From the NCBI GenBank assembly GCA_003506435.1, contig DOAQ01000030.1:1-64000 (forward strand): 64,000 nt of DNA. The letters are read 5' to 3'. The DNA comes from Prolixibacteraceae bacterium. GTDB lineage: Bacteria > Bacteroidota > Bacteroidia > Bacteroidales > Prolixibacteraceae. Every line of letters begins with the position of its first letter. Within the stretch, counting starts at the first letter, position 1. The notes beneath the pieces are model-generated. The model had not been told where the DNA came from, did not search any database, and saw nothing but the letters and a program-made list of their open reading frames with translations. Shown in pieces: positions 17,915-27,075 of this stretch. The position numbers and the translations under genes were made by a program.

Positions 17915-19849
17915 TTAATTATCCCAGAACGGATTTTGTGCCAGGTTCGGGTTTACCCGTAAAGATTGCTGCCTCAATGGCCACAGGAATTCTTTTGTTG
18001 TAAACTGGAGCAATTCAAGGGTTATCACATTATAGTAATCTATTGCAGTGGTTCCTGCCACATTCCATCCTTTTACTGATGTATTCAACACCTGATCAGC
18101 AATTTTCCACCGGCGCAAATCCCAAAATCTTTTTCCTTCGAAAGCCAGTTCTATCATGCGTTCCCGCTGGATGATTTCCCGGAGCCCTTCTTTGTTTTGT
18201 GGTTTATCCGGGTATTTCGAATACGTGGCCCAGCTTTCAACAACCCCATCCAAACCGGCGCGCTCCCTGACCAAGTCAAGATATTGATACACTTCGGCAT
18301 CCGGTCCTGAATATTCGTTCCGGGCTTCAGCATACAATAAATAAAGGTCGGCAAGCCGTATAATCGGGAACACCATGCGGACATAAGTAGTACCGCTTGT
18401 TGTTGCAGAAACCGATTCGAAGTGAGAATATTTTTTTGCAAAATACCCGGTTGCAGAATACCTCATTGATGATGTTTTTCCTGATGTTTTTCCGCTTTTG
18501 GCATCAATGATCCAGGATGTTTCGGTTGCTGTTCCCTTGCCAATATCTTTATACCTGCCATTCCCAAACCAGACTCCCCCGTCGAAACCAAGGTTGGCAT
18601 AAAAACGGGATTCCCGCTTCTGGTTCAGGTTGGCAGTTTCCCATCCGCTCGAAATATAGTAAATCTGGTCTTTAGCAGCCGAGGTCGAATATCTCCCTTC
18701 ATAATTATAAGAAATATCCTCGTCGATTGGTACACCCTTTTCAGAGTAAAACATTTCGGCAGCCATCATTGTTGGCGACAGAATGGGCTGACGCGCTGAT
18801 GATTGGACATCATTAAGCGTGAAATAGGGCATCGAGATAATCTGCATGTTTGCAGTGGTATTTTTCGACATACCCCAGATCACTTCCTCGTTCCATCTCT
18901 GACCGAAAGCATTTCGCAGCGACATAACACGTTTTGTTTCATCGCTCAATGTGTACCTAGTATCGTTAAACACATACAACCGATGATTCGCAAGCAAAGC
19001 CGTGTCAATGGCATTTTTACAGGCCTCCATAGCCAATTTCCATTTATTTTCATTGTATGTTGAATTAAACAGCTTGATACCTCTTGAATCAACTACATCA
19101 GAATAACTTGTATTCCCGTTGAAAAGAGGACTTGCTGCTGTCACCAATAATTCTGCTTTGATTGCCAATGCTATTGGTTGGGTAATATGACCTAAATCAG
19201 TAGCAACATTGCTTATTTCCAATGGTAAATCAGGGACTGCCTCGTTTATCAGTTGGACAATGTAATCAACGCAATCATCAAAAGGTTCGCGAAAAATCCG
19301 CACTTCATCAATACTTGACGAAACCGGTAAATTTTCACGGATAATTGGGATCGGGCCGTACATGCGCAGCAGATAATAATGATAATACGCTTTCAGAAAT
19401 TTCACTTCAGCAATCCAACGAACACGTTCCGATTCTTCTAAATCGTCGCCAACCTTATTAATATTCTCAAGAAAAATATTACAATCCCGGATGCCGATAT
19501 ACAGGTTTTTGCCACTATAACCGCCATCCCAGAAATTCGAAAGAGGATTGGTCACATTCTGTTGGCTCCGTTTGATATTATAGGCATAAAAACTGCCGGT
19601 ATAGGCACTGTAATATGAATCTTCAGCGTGTATCCAAATCTCATCACTTCCCATAATCGCAGGATCGGCGCCGGGACTGCCAAAATCGGGCAGGTAGGAA
19701 TAGCAGGTAGCCAAAAATTTCTCGGCCCCAACTTTATCCAGGAACGCATAATCGAGCGTTGCAACATTGTCGGGAACAACATCCAAATAATCGTTACATG
19801 ACGATAAAACAACCGACAACAATAAAATTATATAGTGTATCTTTTTCAT
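17915..19849 (-). CDS. SusD/RagB family glycan-binding lipoprotein, locus 1
   Basis: This 644-residue outer-membrane lipoprotein (signal ending LSSC, then NDYLDVVPDN) is the lid partner of the SusC porin and binds oligosaccharides. SusD hallmarks are present: the N-terminal helical TPR-like part (VRWIAEVKFLKAYYHYYLLR), RLADLYLLYAEARNE, REIIQRERMIELAFEGKRFWDLRRW near the end, and the LWPLRQQ C-terminus. It follows susC by 12 bases. The locus 2 SusD is clearly related (both start with LDVVPDN and share PDxGxxxxDPAI), showing duplication of the pair. Confidence 0.96.
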   Translation of the reverse strand: MKKIHYIILLLSVVLSSCNDYLDVVPDNVATLDYAFLDKVGAEKFLATCYSYLPDFGSPGADPAIMGSDEIWIHAEDSYYSAYTGSFYAYNIKRSQQNVTNPLSNFWDGGYSGKNLYIGIRDCNIFLENINKVGDDLEESERVRWIAEVKFLKAYYHYYLLRMYGPIPIIRENLPVSSSIDEVRIFREPFDDCVDYIVQLINEAVPDLPLEISNVATDLGHITQPIALAIKAELLVTAASPLFNGNTSYSDVVDSRGIKLFNSTYNENKWKLAMEACKNAIDTALLANHRLYVFNDTRYTLSDETKRVMSLRNAFGQRWNEEVIWGMSKNTTANMQIISMPYFTLNDVQSSARQPILSPTMMAAEMFYSEKGVPIDEDISYNYEGRYSTSAAKDQIYYISSGWETANLNQKRESRFYANLGFDGGVWFGNGRYKDIGKGTATETSWIIDAKSGKTSGKTSSMRYSATGYFAKKYSHFESVSATTSGTTYVRMVFPIIRLADLYLLYAEARNEYSGPDAEVYQYLDLVRERAGLDGVVESWATYSKYPDKPQNKEGLREIIQRERMIELAFEGKRFWDLRRWKIADQVLNTSVKGWNVAGTTAIDYYNVITLELLQFTTKEFLWPLRQQSLRVNPNLAQNPFWDN

Positions 19850-19861
19850 GATTCGTACATT

Positions 19862-22800
19862 TTAAAATGAAAGTTGAACACCCAGATTAAACACACGCTG
19901 AATCGGATAACCCAATCCGTTACCACTCATTTCCGGGTCCCATAGTTTAAATTTACTGAAGATCAATAAATTGGTGCCGCTGGCATAAAACCTGAGGTTT
20001 TTCATTTTTATCTTATCAGCCAGCCTTTCAGGAATTGTATAACCTAATTCAACTGATTTCAGACGGAGAAATGAACCATCACGCATAAACCAGGTATTAG
20101 TTTGCGTATTATTGGCGATAATGCGGTCAGCCAACCGGGGCCAGAGCGCATATATGTTACGGTTGTTTTCCGACCAATAGTCGTCGGCATATACCTGCAA
20201 CAATGCATTTTTAGAAATAATGCTGCTTGAACCGTCTGTATCAATGAACGGAGATGTTGCTTTCGCGTCGATCCAAAACGATTCCCTTCCGAGTCCCTGG
20301 AAGAAACAGGAGAAATCAAATCCTTTATAGCCGGTAGAAAACCCAAAACCATAAATAATCTCCGGTTCGGTCGGGTAACCGATTGGCACTTGGTCTAATG
20401 AAGAAATTATTCCGTCGTTGTTAATATCGCGGTATTTAATATCTCCGCCCATATACTCGCCAAAAGTTTGAACCGGACTATTATTTACTTCATATTCATC
20501 AACGAATAAGCGTTCTGCAATGTAACCCCACTGTTGAGAAACCGGTTTACCCACGCGATCCAACCACGGAGTAGTAGAATTATCAACATCTTCATACACT
20601 TCATATCGGCCAGTCGCATACGTAAAATTAATCCTGCCTGTAACCCATAATCCGCTTTTGAAAACCTGGTTATAATCAACCGAAAGATCAATTCCCCTGC
20701 CGATTGCTTCACCAATATTAGCCTGAGGTGTGGCCTGTAATCCCATTGTTGTCGGAATGCTTGCCCGGGACATAAGTATGTTTTTCCTGTGTTCCCGGTA
20801 TACATCCACCATTATGTCAAGTTTGTTGAATAAACCAATTTCTGCCCCCAGATTCAGTTTTGCTGCCGTTTCCCAGGTAATCTTGTCATTGGCATACCGC
20901 GAAATTGACACCCCGTTAACCGTATAGCTAAAATCCTGACCAAAGGTGAACGCTTTGGTAGATGCATTCATATTTACTTCTGAGAGATAGAAGAACCTGT
21001 CTTCTGCACTTCCGATAGCATCATTACCAACTAATCCATAAGTTCCTTTTAATTTCAGCTTTGAAAAGATATTTTTGAAGTTGTCGCCCCAAAAATTTTC
21101 GTTCGATGCAAACCAGGCAACCCCGACCGAAGGGAAAAAGCCAAAACGTTCTTTTTCAGCAAAACGTTCAGAACCATTGTACCCAAAGTTAAATTCAGAA
21201 AAATAACGGCTATCATACGAATAGGTGAAACGCCCCGAAACGCCCATATTTCTTGATGGCAGCGACAAAGAAAGACTACCTGCATTTGCTTTCAGGTAAT
21301 TCCGCATGGTTGAAACCAACAACCCACTGACCCCATGTTTATTGAAAGTCCGGTCGTAATTAATAGCAACTTCGGAATAAGTAGTTGCCGTGATGTTTTT
21401 ATCCCCTTCCTTGTAGGTCAGATAATCTGTTCCGGTGGTCGGGTTCAGGTTATATAATTGATAGGTATTTGTGTATTTATCGTATCCGGTGGTACTGTAA
21501 TAAAATGGGTTGTAATACCTCGAAACGTCAAAATACGAGTATCGGTTGGTACTAAACAACCCACGTACATTTAAACCTTCGGTAATGAAATCCAGTGCCT
21601 GTTTCACTTCAAATTGTGCCAGTATCATTGATTTGGTATAATCTTTATACCCTTTTACCATGTCAGCATACGGATTGATATATTGTCCCTGATCATAATT
21701 TCCAAACAAGATGTGTTTGATATATGATGTTTCTTCAGTATGTGGAAAATAAGGAGGAAACAAAACAGGATCGGTGCGCATTACTTTTTTATACAAGTCG
21801 GCCCCTCCGTCAATGGGGCCTATATAATCGTCGAATGTACCATGCAAACGAACGACAGCCTGGGTTGTTGGTGTAATATTGATGTTTACATTCGAACGCA
21901 ATAAGTACCTTTTCAGATCAATATTATTATTGAAGTTATTTTGCTTGTCTACATTCAGGATTCCATAATCCTGATTATAGGTTCCGGCAATATAGTACCT
22001 GGCAATCTTTCCTCCTCCGCTGACATTAAAATTGGCCCGGTGGTTAACCGTATAATTTTTGAACAAAATGTTGTACCAATCGGTAGCCGGATAAACAAGT
22101 GGGTTTGTACCTCGTTCGGTATTTTCGATTTTTTCCATCGAATAAGGGACTGGAGTCAACGGGTCACGAGTTAATACGGCTTCATTGTTCAACTTCATGT
22201 ATGTAATCGGGTCGGCCAGGTCAACTTCCTGAGTCGGCATGGAAAACGACGTTTCGTAACGAAATGAAAACTGAGCTTTTCCTTCCTTTCCTTCTTTTGT
22301 CGTTACCATGATTACACCATTGGCGCCCCGCGCCCCGTATAGAGCGGTAGCCACAGCATCTTTCATGATGGAAAAACTGGCAATGTCATCGGGTTGCAAC
22401 CGGGCCAGATCGGACGACGACATTTCAACACCATCAATCAGGATAAGCGGACTTGAAGCATAAGCAAACGATGTTACCCCACGAACAAAGAAACTGGCAT
22501 CGTCTTGTCCCGGTTCACCGCTTCGCTGATAGGAAATTAATCCGGAAATTCTTCCTGCAAATGCTGTAGTCAGGTTACTTGACGGAACTTTTAATTCTCC
22601 GGCATTAATAGTCGTTATCGAAGCCAAAACACTTTCTTTTTTCTGTTTACCGAAAGCGACCACAGTTACATCAGCCAGTTCTTCCGCTTTCTCCTTCATC
22701 TGGATGTTAATCATTTTCTGATCTTTCACATCCACAATCTGGGTTTCCATCCCAATAAACGTAAAAACCAATTTTTCCCCCGGATTCGCTTCAATGGAAT

Positions 22801-23326
22801 AACTACCATCGGTATCGGTGATCACCCCCCGGGGTGTCCCAAGAATGGTAATGGTTGCTCCGGCAATCGGGTTCCCCGACTCATCCTTGATTTTTCCTTT
22901 CACTGTATTCTTTTCAGGAACTACCGGAGATACCGCCTCATTTATTTTATCGCCGGTTTGAGGAACAATAACAATTTGCCGGTCGTAAATCTGATACGTT
23001 AGCTGCGTGTTAGCCAAAGCCTGTGACAGAATTTTGTCGACAGTAGTTCCCTTGGCAACAACATCAACACGTTCGTCAGAAGACACCTGGCTGTCCTTGT
23101 AAAAGATGATGAACTCACTCTGTTTCTGAATTTCTTCAAAAACTTCCTGAATAGTTACATTCTTTAGATTCAAAGAAAGCTTCGTGTTCTGCGAATAAAT
23201 AGAACTCGCTAGTACACCATTCATCCCGATAAGAAAGAGAAACACTGCTAATCTCATAATTTTAAATACTCGGCCCCAGTATTCCCCTGAGCAGAAATAC
23301 AGAGAACAATTGACATTTTTTTTCAT
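19862..23326 (-). CDS. SusC/RagA TonB-dependent receptor with STN domain, locus 1
   Basis: The 1154-residue outer-membrane transporter imports oligosaccharides with energy from TonB. Domains in order: an extended signal region (about 1-46), an STN signalling domain (about 50-121), a carboxypeptidase-like regulatory domain (about 140-215), a plug (about 235-345, with FVVRGVTSF and PLILIDGVE), and a 22-strand barrel ending in LGVQLSF. The STN domain indicates trans-envelope signalling to the FecR protein encoded just upstream. The MKKN start is supported because the leader and first codons are alike in locus 2. The 133-base gap to fecR carries a stem-loop. Confidence 0.96.
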   Translation of the reverse strand: MKKNVNCSLYFCSGEYWGRVFKIMRLAVFLFLIGMNGVLASSIYSQNTKLSLNLKNVTIQEVFEEIQKQSEFIIFYKDSQVSSDERVDVVAKGTTVDKILSQALANTQLTYQIYDRQIVIVPQTGDKINEAVSPVVPEKNTVKGKIKDESGNPIAGATITILGTPRGVITDTDGSYSIEANPGEKLVFTFIGMETQIVDVKDQKMINIQMKEKAEELADVTVVAFGKQKKESVLASITTINAGELKVPSSNLTTAFAGRISGLISYQRSGEPGQDDASFFVRGVTSFAYASSPLILIDGVEMSSSDLARLQPDDIASFSIMKDAVATALYGARGANGVIMVTTKEGKEGKAQFSFRYETSFSMPTQEVDLADPITYMKLNNEAVLTRDPLTPVPYSMEKIENTERGTNPLVYPATDWYNILFKNYTVNHRANFNVSGGGKIARYYIAGTYNQDYGILNVDKQNNFNNNIDLKRYLLRSNVNINITPTTQAVVRLHGTFDDYIGPIDGGADLYKKVMRTDPVLFPPYFPHTEETSYIKHILFGNYDQGQYINPYADMVKGYKDYTKSMILAQFEVKQALDFITEGLNVRGLFSTNRYSYFDVSRYYNPFYYSTTGYDKYTNTYQLYNLNPTTGTDYLTYKEGDKNITATTYSEVAINYDRTFNKHGVSGLLVSTMRNYLKANAGSLSLSLPSRNMGVSGRFTYSYDSRYFSEFNFGYNGSERFAEKERFGFFPSVGVAWFASNENFWGDNFKNIFSKLKLKGTYGLVGNDAIGSAEDRFFYLSEVNMNASTKAFTFGQDFSYTVNGVSISRYANDKITWETAAKLNLGAEIGLFNKLDIMVDVYREHRKNILMSRASIPTTMGLQATPQANIGEAIGRGIDLSVDYNQVFKSGLWVTGRINFTYATGRYEVYEDVDNSTTPWLDRVGKPVSQQWGYIAERLFVDEYEVNNSPVQTFGEYMGGDIKYRDINNDGIISSLDQVPIGYPTEPEIIYGFGFSTGYKGFDFSCFFQGLGRESFWIDAKATSPFIDTDGSSSIISKNALLQVYADDYWSENNRNIYALWPRLADRIIANNTQTNTWFMRDGSFLRLKSVELGYTIPERLADKIKMKNLRFYASGTNLLIFSKFKLWDPEMSGNGLGYPIQRVFNLGVQLSF

Positions 23327-23350
23327 AAATTTGTTCGTCTTTTAGTTAAT

Positions 23351-23415
23351 ATCGCTCTGGCGATTTTTAATTAATTTTTTTGAAGCTTACAGATGGTAGC
23401 AACATCTGTGAGCTT
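23351..23415 (-). promoter_or_regulatory. susC leader stem-loops, locus 1
   Basis: In the fecR-susC gap a 13-bp stem (23383-23395 with 23403-23415, one G-T pair, 7-nt loop) follows an A-rich run on the transcript. A second small stem ATCGC-TCTG-GCGAT (23351-23364) lies closer to susC. Neither is followed by a T-run on the minus strand, so they look like leader structures rather than terminators. Confidence 0.6.
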
Positions 23416-23459
23416 TTTGTTTTTTTATCAAATCTTCAAATTCTTACATAGATTAGGGT

Positions 23460-24623
23460 TTAGTAAATTGAAATTTTATTATTCACTGATTTATAGTCGA
23501 ACGGGAGCGTTTTAGTAATAAAATTGAGAACCTCTTCTGGGCTTTCCCTGAAATCAAGACTCCCGGTAAATGTTTCGTCCAGCCATCCTTTCTTTTCGGT
23601 AGATATTTCAACATTATAGTACCGTGATATTTTCCTCAGTATATTGCTAAGTTTTTCACTTTTAAACACATAATAACCTTTCCGCCACGACATATAATCG
23701 TTCGTGTTGATTTTCCATTGCTGAAACGAATCGTTTGCAGGGTCGTAAATAACTATCTCACCTGGCTTTACTTCTATTTTTTCGTGGTGCAATAATGACT
23801 TTTCGTTGCTATATAGTTCTATTTTCCCCTGTTCGAGAACGGTACTCGAATTTACATCGTCGGGATACGCACTTACGTTAAAAATGGTTCCCGTTACTTT
23901 TACTGTAAAATCACGTGAATTCACAAAAAACGGAATTTCTTCGGCGTGTGTAACCTCAAAAATCGCTTCACCTTCAATATATACTTCGCGTTTATTACTT
24001 GCAAAAACAGCCGGGTAAACAAGTTTTGAACCTGAATTTAGCCAAACTTTTGTCCCTTCTCCTAAGGTTATTTGTGATCTTTTTCCATATGGGACCACAA
24101 CGGTATTATAAACAGTTTTTTTTGTGTCCAGCTTTTGAACAACTTTTTCTTCTGCTCCAATCGTAATGTTCTTCCCACTTTTTTCATATTCAATGGTCGA
24201 TTCTTGATTTTTAATCAATACTTCTTGTCCTCCCTGGAGGAACAGGCGGGTTTCCTCGTTTGGATAGGTTTTTTCGAGTTTTTTTGCAAAATATACAATA
24301 TCAGGGTCAGTGAAATGATTATAAATGCCATAACTTCCGAGTAGTCCAAAAATAAAGATAGCTGCTGCTGATGACCAGTTCTGAATTTTACGCCTTCGAT
24401 TATATTTCATAACTGAACCATGAATCCTGCTTTTCATGTTTTCTTTTTCAGAAATGGGAAATAAAAACTTGGCGACTTTCAGGTAATCGTAAATTTGCCT
24501 GGCTTGGGCAACACTTTCTATATTTTTTTCAACGTCTCTCCCTGCAAGAGTTTCAATATTTTCATCCGAGATTTTTTCATTCGCCAGAATATCTTCTGCT
24601 TCCTGTTTTATCTTGTTGTTCAT
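23460..24623 (-). CDS. FecR-type anti-sigma factor, locus 1
   Basis: A 387-residue inner-membrane regulator. The cytoplasmic N-terminus (about 1-80) should bind the sigma factor, one transmembrane helix lies at about 83-101 (WSSAAAIFIFGLLGSYGIY), and the periplasmic part contains the FecR domain (about 175-275, TVVVPYGKRSQITLGEGTKVWLNSGS region) and a C-terminal DUF4974 domain (about 315-385) that contacts the STN domain of SusC. It is encoded between its sigma factor (87 bases upstream) and susC. It is longer and rather different in sequence from the FecR of locus 2, so the two systems are probably insulated. Confidence 0.94.
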   Translation of the reverse strand: MNNKIKQEAEDILANEKISDENIETLAGRDVEKNIESVAQARQIYDYLKVAKFLFPISEKENMKSRIHGSVMKYNRRRKIQNWSSAAAIFIFGLLGSYGIYNHFTDPDIVYFAKKLEKTYPNEETRLFLQGGQEVLIKNQESTIEYEKSGKNITIGAEEKVVQKLDTKKTVYNTVVVPYGKRSQITLGEGTKVWLNSGSKLVYPAVFASNKREVYIEGEAIFEVTHAEEIPFFVNSRDFTVKVTGTIFNVSAYPDDVNSSTVLEQGKIELYSNEKSLLHHEKIEVKPGEIVIYDPANDSFQQWKINTNDYMSWRKGYYVFKSEKLSNILRKISRYYNVEISTEKKGWLDETFTGSLDFRESPEEVLNFITKTLPFDYKSVNNKISIY

Positions 24624-24710
24624 CTGTCCTGTTTTTAAGCAAAGAAAGAAAAGACAAAAACATAGACAGCTAAAATGATTTTTTTAGGGAAAATTTTTAA
24701 AAATATGACA

Positions 24711-25325
24711 TTACCTATAAATTCGAGAATACAGGCGGTAAAACATCAGTAGCATATTAAACGAAGTATGGCCCTTTTGAATACTTATTCGCAAAGCCTT
24801 TATAGCTCTGTATATGTTGGTTCTGGCCGATTCAGTTGAAATATTCAGTATCTCTGCAATTTCGGGATAGCTAAGATTCTGTTCAAATTTGAGAAAAAGC
24901 GCTTGCTGTTGCTGGTCGGTGAGTTTTCTAATAGCAGTTTTTAAAATATCTGAATTCTCCTGCTTTATTTCAGTTTCAATAATTACATCGTCATGGGCAG
25001 GTTCAAGTTCTATCTGAGCAATTTCTAAATTTTTATCGGTACTGAAGATGGATTTTTTTGAAAGTTCGTTTTGAATTTTTCGCTTTAACGACCGAAACAT
25101 GTAGAATTTAACGTTGTCTGTACCCGAAAGTCGTTTCCTGTATTTGTATAGGTCAAGAAAAAGATCATGAATGCAATCCTTCAAAAAATCAACGTCTTGG
25201 GTAAAATGCATTCCAAATCCCAAAAGCGCATCAACATATTGATCGTATAAGTTAAAAAATGCATCATCATCCCCATTTTTAAAACTTTCCCAGAGGAAAT
25301 AATCTCTATTTAGTTCCTTTTGCAT
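24711..25325 (-). CDS. ECF RNA polymerase sigma factor, locus 1
   Basis: This 204-residue sigma-70 family ECF factor has region 2 (DCIHDLFLDLYKYR, about 50-65) and region 4 (LSYPEIAEILNISTESARTNIYRAIKALR, about 150-180 in shorter pieces). It should be held inactive by the FecR protein encoded next and released when SusC binds its glycan, then transcribe the susC operon. The gene starts 84 bases after the end of the NAGPA-fusion gene and has its own TAATTTTG box. The C-terminal tail ends in a hydrophobic-aromatic segment (NMLLMFYRLYSRIY) that is unusual but seen in some Bacteroidota ECF factors. Confidence 0.94.
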   Translation of the reverse strand: MQKELNRDYFLWESFKNGDDDAFFNLYDQYVDALLGFGMHFTQDVDFLKDCIHDLFLDLYKYRKRLSGTDNVKFYMFRSLKRKIQNELSKKSIFSTDKNLEIAQIELEPAHDDVIIETEIKQENSDILKTAIRKLTDQQQQALFLKFEQNLSYPEIAEILNISTESARTNIYRAIKALRISIQKGHTSFNMLLMFYRLYSRIYR

Positions 25326-25361
25326 ACCGATCGGTTATACACCCGTTGAATTAATTCCTTT

Positions 25362-25369
25362 CAAAATTA
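25362..25369 (-). promoter_or_regulatory. Candidate -7 box for sigma factor 1 (TAATTTTG)
   Basis: TAATTTTG on the minus strand matches TAnnTTTG and lies about 36 bases before the sigma start codon. The -33 element is not convincing. Confidence 0.45.
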
Positions 25370-25409
25370 GGATTATTTTTAAGAAATAGTGTTTTTCCCT
25401 GTTTTCCCC

Positions 25410-26900
25410 TCATTTATCAACCACTATGGCCAACCCATTGGCCACAGCGCGGGGGGTGCTGCCTGAATACCGGTTTGCAATTTTAAAGGTGTTGTTGTCT
25501 TCTTTTATCACCATTGTACTGGAGCCCCCGCCGTCGAGGTTTGTAGCCTGAGATACTCCCATACTGTGTATAATGGCAGATAATTCCGTATAATTCATTC
25601 CCACTGAATATGTGAGATTCCTGCCATCAACAACTACAAGATATACCATCTGGTTATCGGTATAGCCCACCATTGTTCTCGGTTCCTGTGTATCTCCATA
25701 CGATGTTTTAACATTATCGATCACAAGCCTGTTTGACGCGCCAACCACATCTCTGAGATCAATATGTTTCGAGACCGGAAGCTCTGAGAAAATACCAATC
25801 TGAGGTTTTCCGTCTTTTTTTATGGCAAAATAAGACAGCCAGCTTTCTTTCGTATGATCTTTAATGATAGTACCGCCGGCAAACACCGGTCCCCAAGGTC
25901 TTCCGGCCACCGGGCTCCATTCAAAAAAGTCGCCATTTACTGCGGCCAGAACCTGCACTCCCGCGTTATTGCAGTGTTCTGTCATTTCCTTAACGGTTTG
26001 AAGCCCAAACTGAGTGCCATTGTTAGGCATCAATGTTTTCAGAGTTATTTTGCTATTGGTTAAATTGGCCTGAAGTATGAAAATACTCAATGGCTCATTG
26101 TTTTGTTTTTGAAAGCGAAGAGTCGAAAACTCTACTCCATCATAAATATCAGAAGCTGTTTGCGACACTACCTGGCTTACCAATCCTGACTTTTCGATGA
26201 TGTTCTTCGTAGCAACGCTTGCATAATACGTTGGCGGGGGTATGGTGACCGATGAAGAATAAAAGGTATCGATACATGTTGCGACCGGCAAATATAACGA
26301 CCGGTACGATACGGGCGTATTTTGTTGATATGCAGGCAACGCTACTGATTTTTGGGAGCTTGGGACTCTCAATGCAACTGGGTTTCCTGTACTTTCCGTG
26401 TAGTTGACCTCAAGGGCTATTTCACCCGTCAGTGCCCCGAACCACTCAATGACTGGATTTTTCTTGTAAATGAAAATCAGGTCTTTAACTTCCCGGTTTT
26501 GCAACGATGCGATATACTTTTGGCCATATACTTTAACCTGTATGCCAACCGAAGCAACTGCCGGATTGTTTGCTTTATCATACGCAAGTATCTCAAACGA
26601 ATAGGTACCTTCGTTTAGTCCGTCAATAATGGTTTCAATGGTATTCAGCTTTGCTTCGTTCCTGTGTATTGTTTTTGTTTGATTCCTGTTGTTCCACGAC
26701 ACCACGAAATAATCAATATTATCGTCCTCAACAGTAAAAGTCAGTTTTGCACGATTGTTCCCGGTATATGCCTTCAGGTTTCTAGCATATCCATCAAAAA
26801 CGAGGGGTTCCTTGTCCTCTTCCGTTTTTTTCGTACACGATATAAATAAAATGATTGCCAAAAGCAAGCCGGGCCATATTGTAACATTACTAATTCTCAT
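25410..26900 (-). CDS. DUF4998 lipoprotein fused to a phosphodiester glycosidase (NAGPA) domain
   Basis: A 496-residue lipoprotein (signal ending LFISC). About residues 30-230 are DUF4998-like, sharing the VYGQKYIASLQNR and YRSLYLPVATCIDTFYSS features of the other two DUF4998 proteins here. About residues 270-495 are a PF09992 phosphodiester glycosidase domain, seen in VLAAVNGDFFEW, RTMVGYT and NLDGGGSSTMV (Asp456). This family includes the uncovering enzyme that removes GlcNAc from a phosphodiester, and bacterial members act on exopolysaccharide or other glycosyl-phosphodiester bonds. It lies between the lyase/GH105 pair and sigma factor 1. The fusion suggests a surface enzyme held on the glycan by the DUF4998 part. 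Substrate unknown. Confidence 0.85.
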   Translation of the reverse strand: MRISNVTIWPGLLLAIILFISCTKKTEEDKEPLVFDGYARNLKAYTGNNRAKLTFTVEDDNIDYFVVSWNNRNQTKTIHRNEAKLNTIETIIDGLNEGTYSFEILAYDKANNPAVASVGIQVKVYGQKYIASLQNREVKDLIFIYKKNPVIEWFGALTGEIALEVNYTESTGNPVALRVPSSQKSVALPAYQQNTPVSYRSLYLPVATCIDTFYSSSVTIPPPTYYASVATKNIIEKSGLVSQVVSQTASDIYDGVEFSTLRFQKQNNEPLSIFILQANLTNSKITLKTLMPNNGTQFGLQTVKEMTEHCNNAGVQVLAAVNGDFFEWSPVAGRPWGPVFAGGTIIKDHTKESWLSYFAIKKDGKPQIGIFSELPVSKHIDLRDVVGASNRLVIDNVKTSYGDTQEPRTMVGYTDNQMVYLVVVDGRNLTYSVGMNYTELSAIIHSMGVSQATNLDGGGSSTMVIKEDNNTFKIANRYSGSTPRAVANGLAIVVDK

Positions 26901-26985
26901 TTTTGTGGTTTTATATCGCTTTGGTTTTATTCAAATTACAGGAACCATTTCCGGAGAAAGAGGAGCGGAAAGCAATAACGTGAAG

Positions 26986-27063
26986 AACCCTGAATCCTTT
27001 GACTTTCAATGTTAAACTCAATATAGAGAGGAAAACATACTGAAGATCAAAGAATTCAGGGTT
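26986..27063 (-). terminator. Long-stem inverted repeat after the BNR_4 gene
   Basis: A 17-bp stem (26986-27002 with 27047-27063, one mismatch) encloses a 44-nt loop. On the minus strand it directly follows the BNR_4 stop codon. It ends with only TTCTTC, so it may be a terminator or an RNA-stabilising 3' structure. Confidence 0.55.
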
Positions 27064-27075
27064 TTAAGAAAGAAT

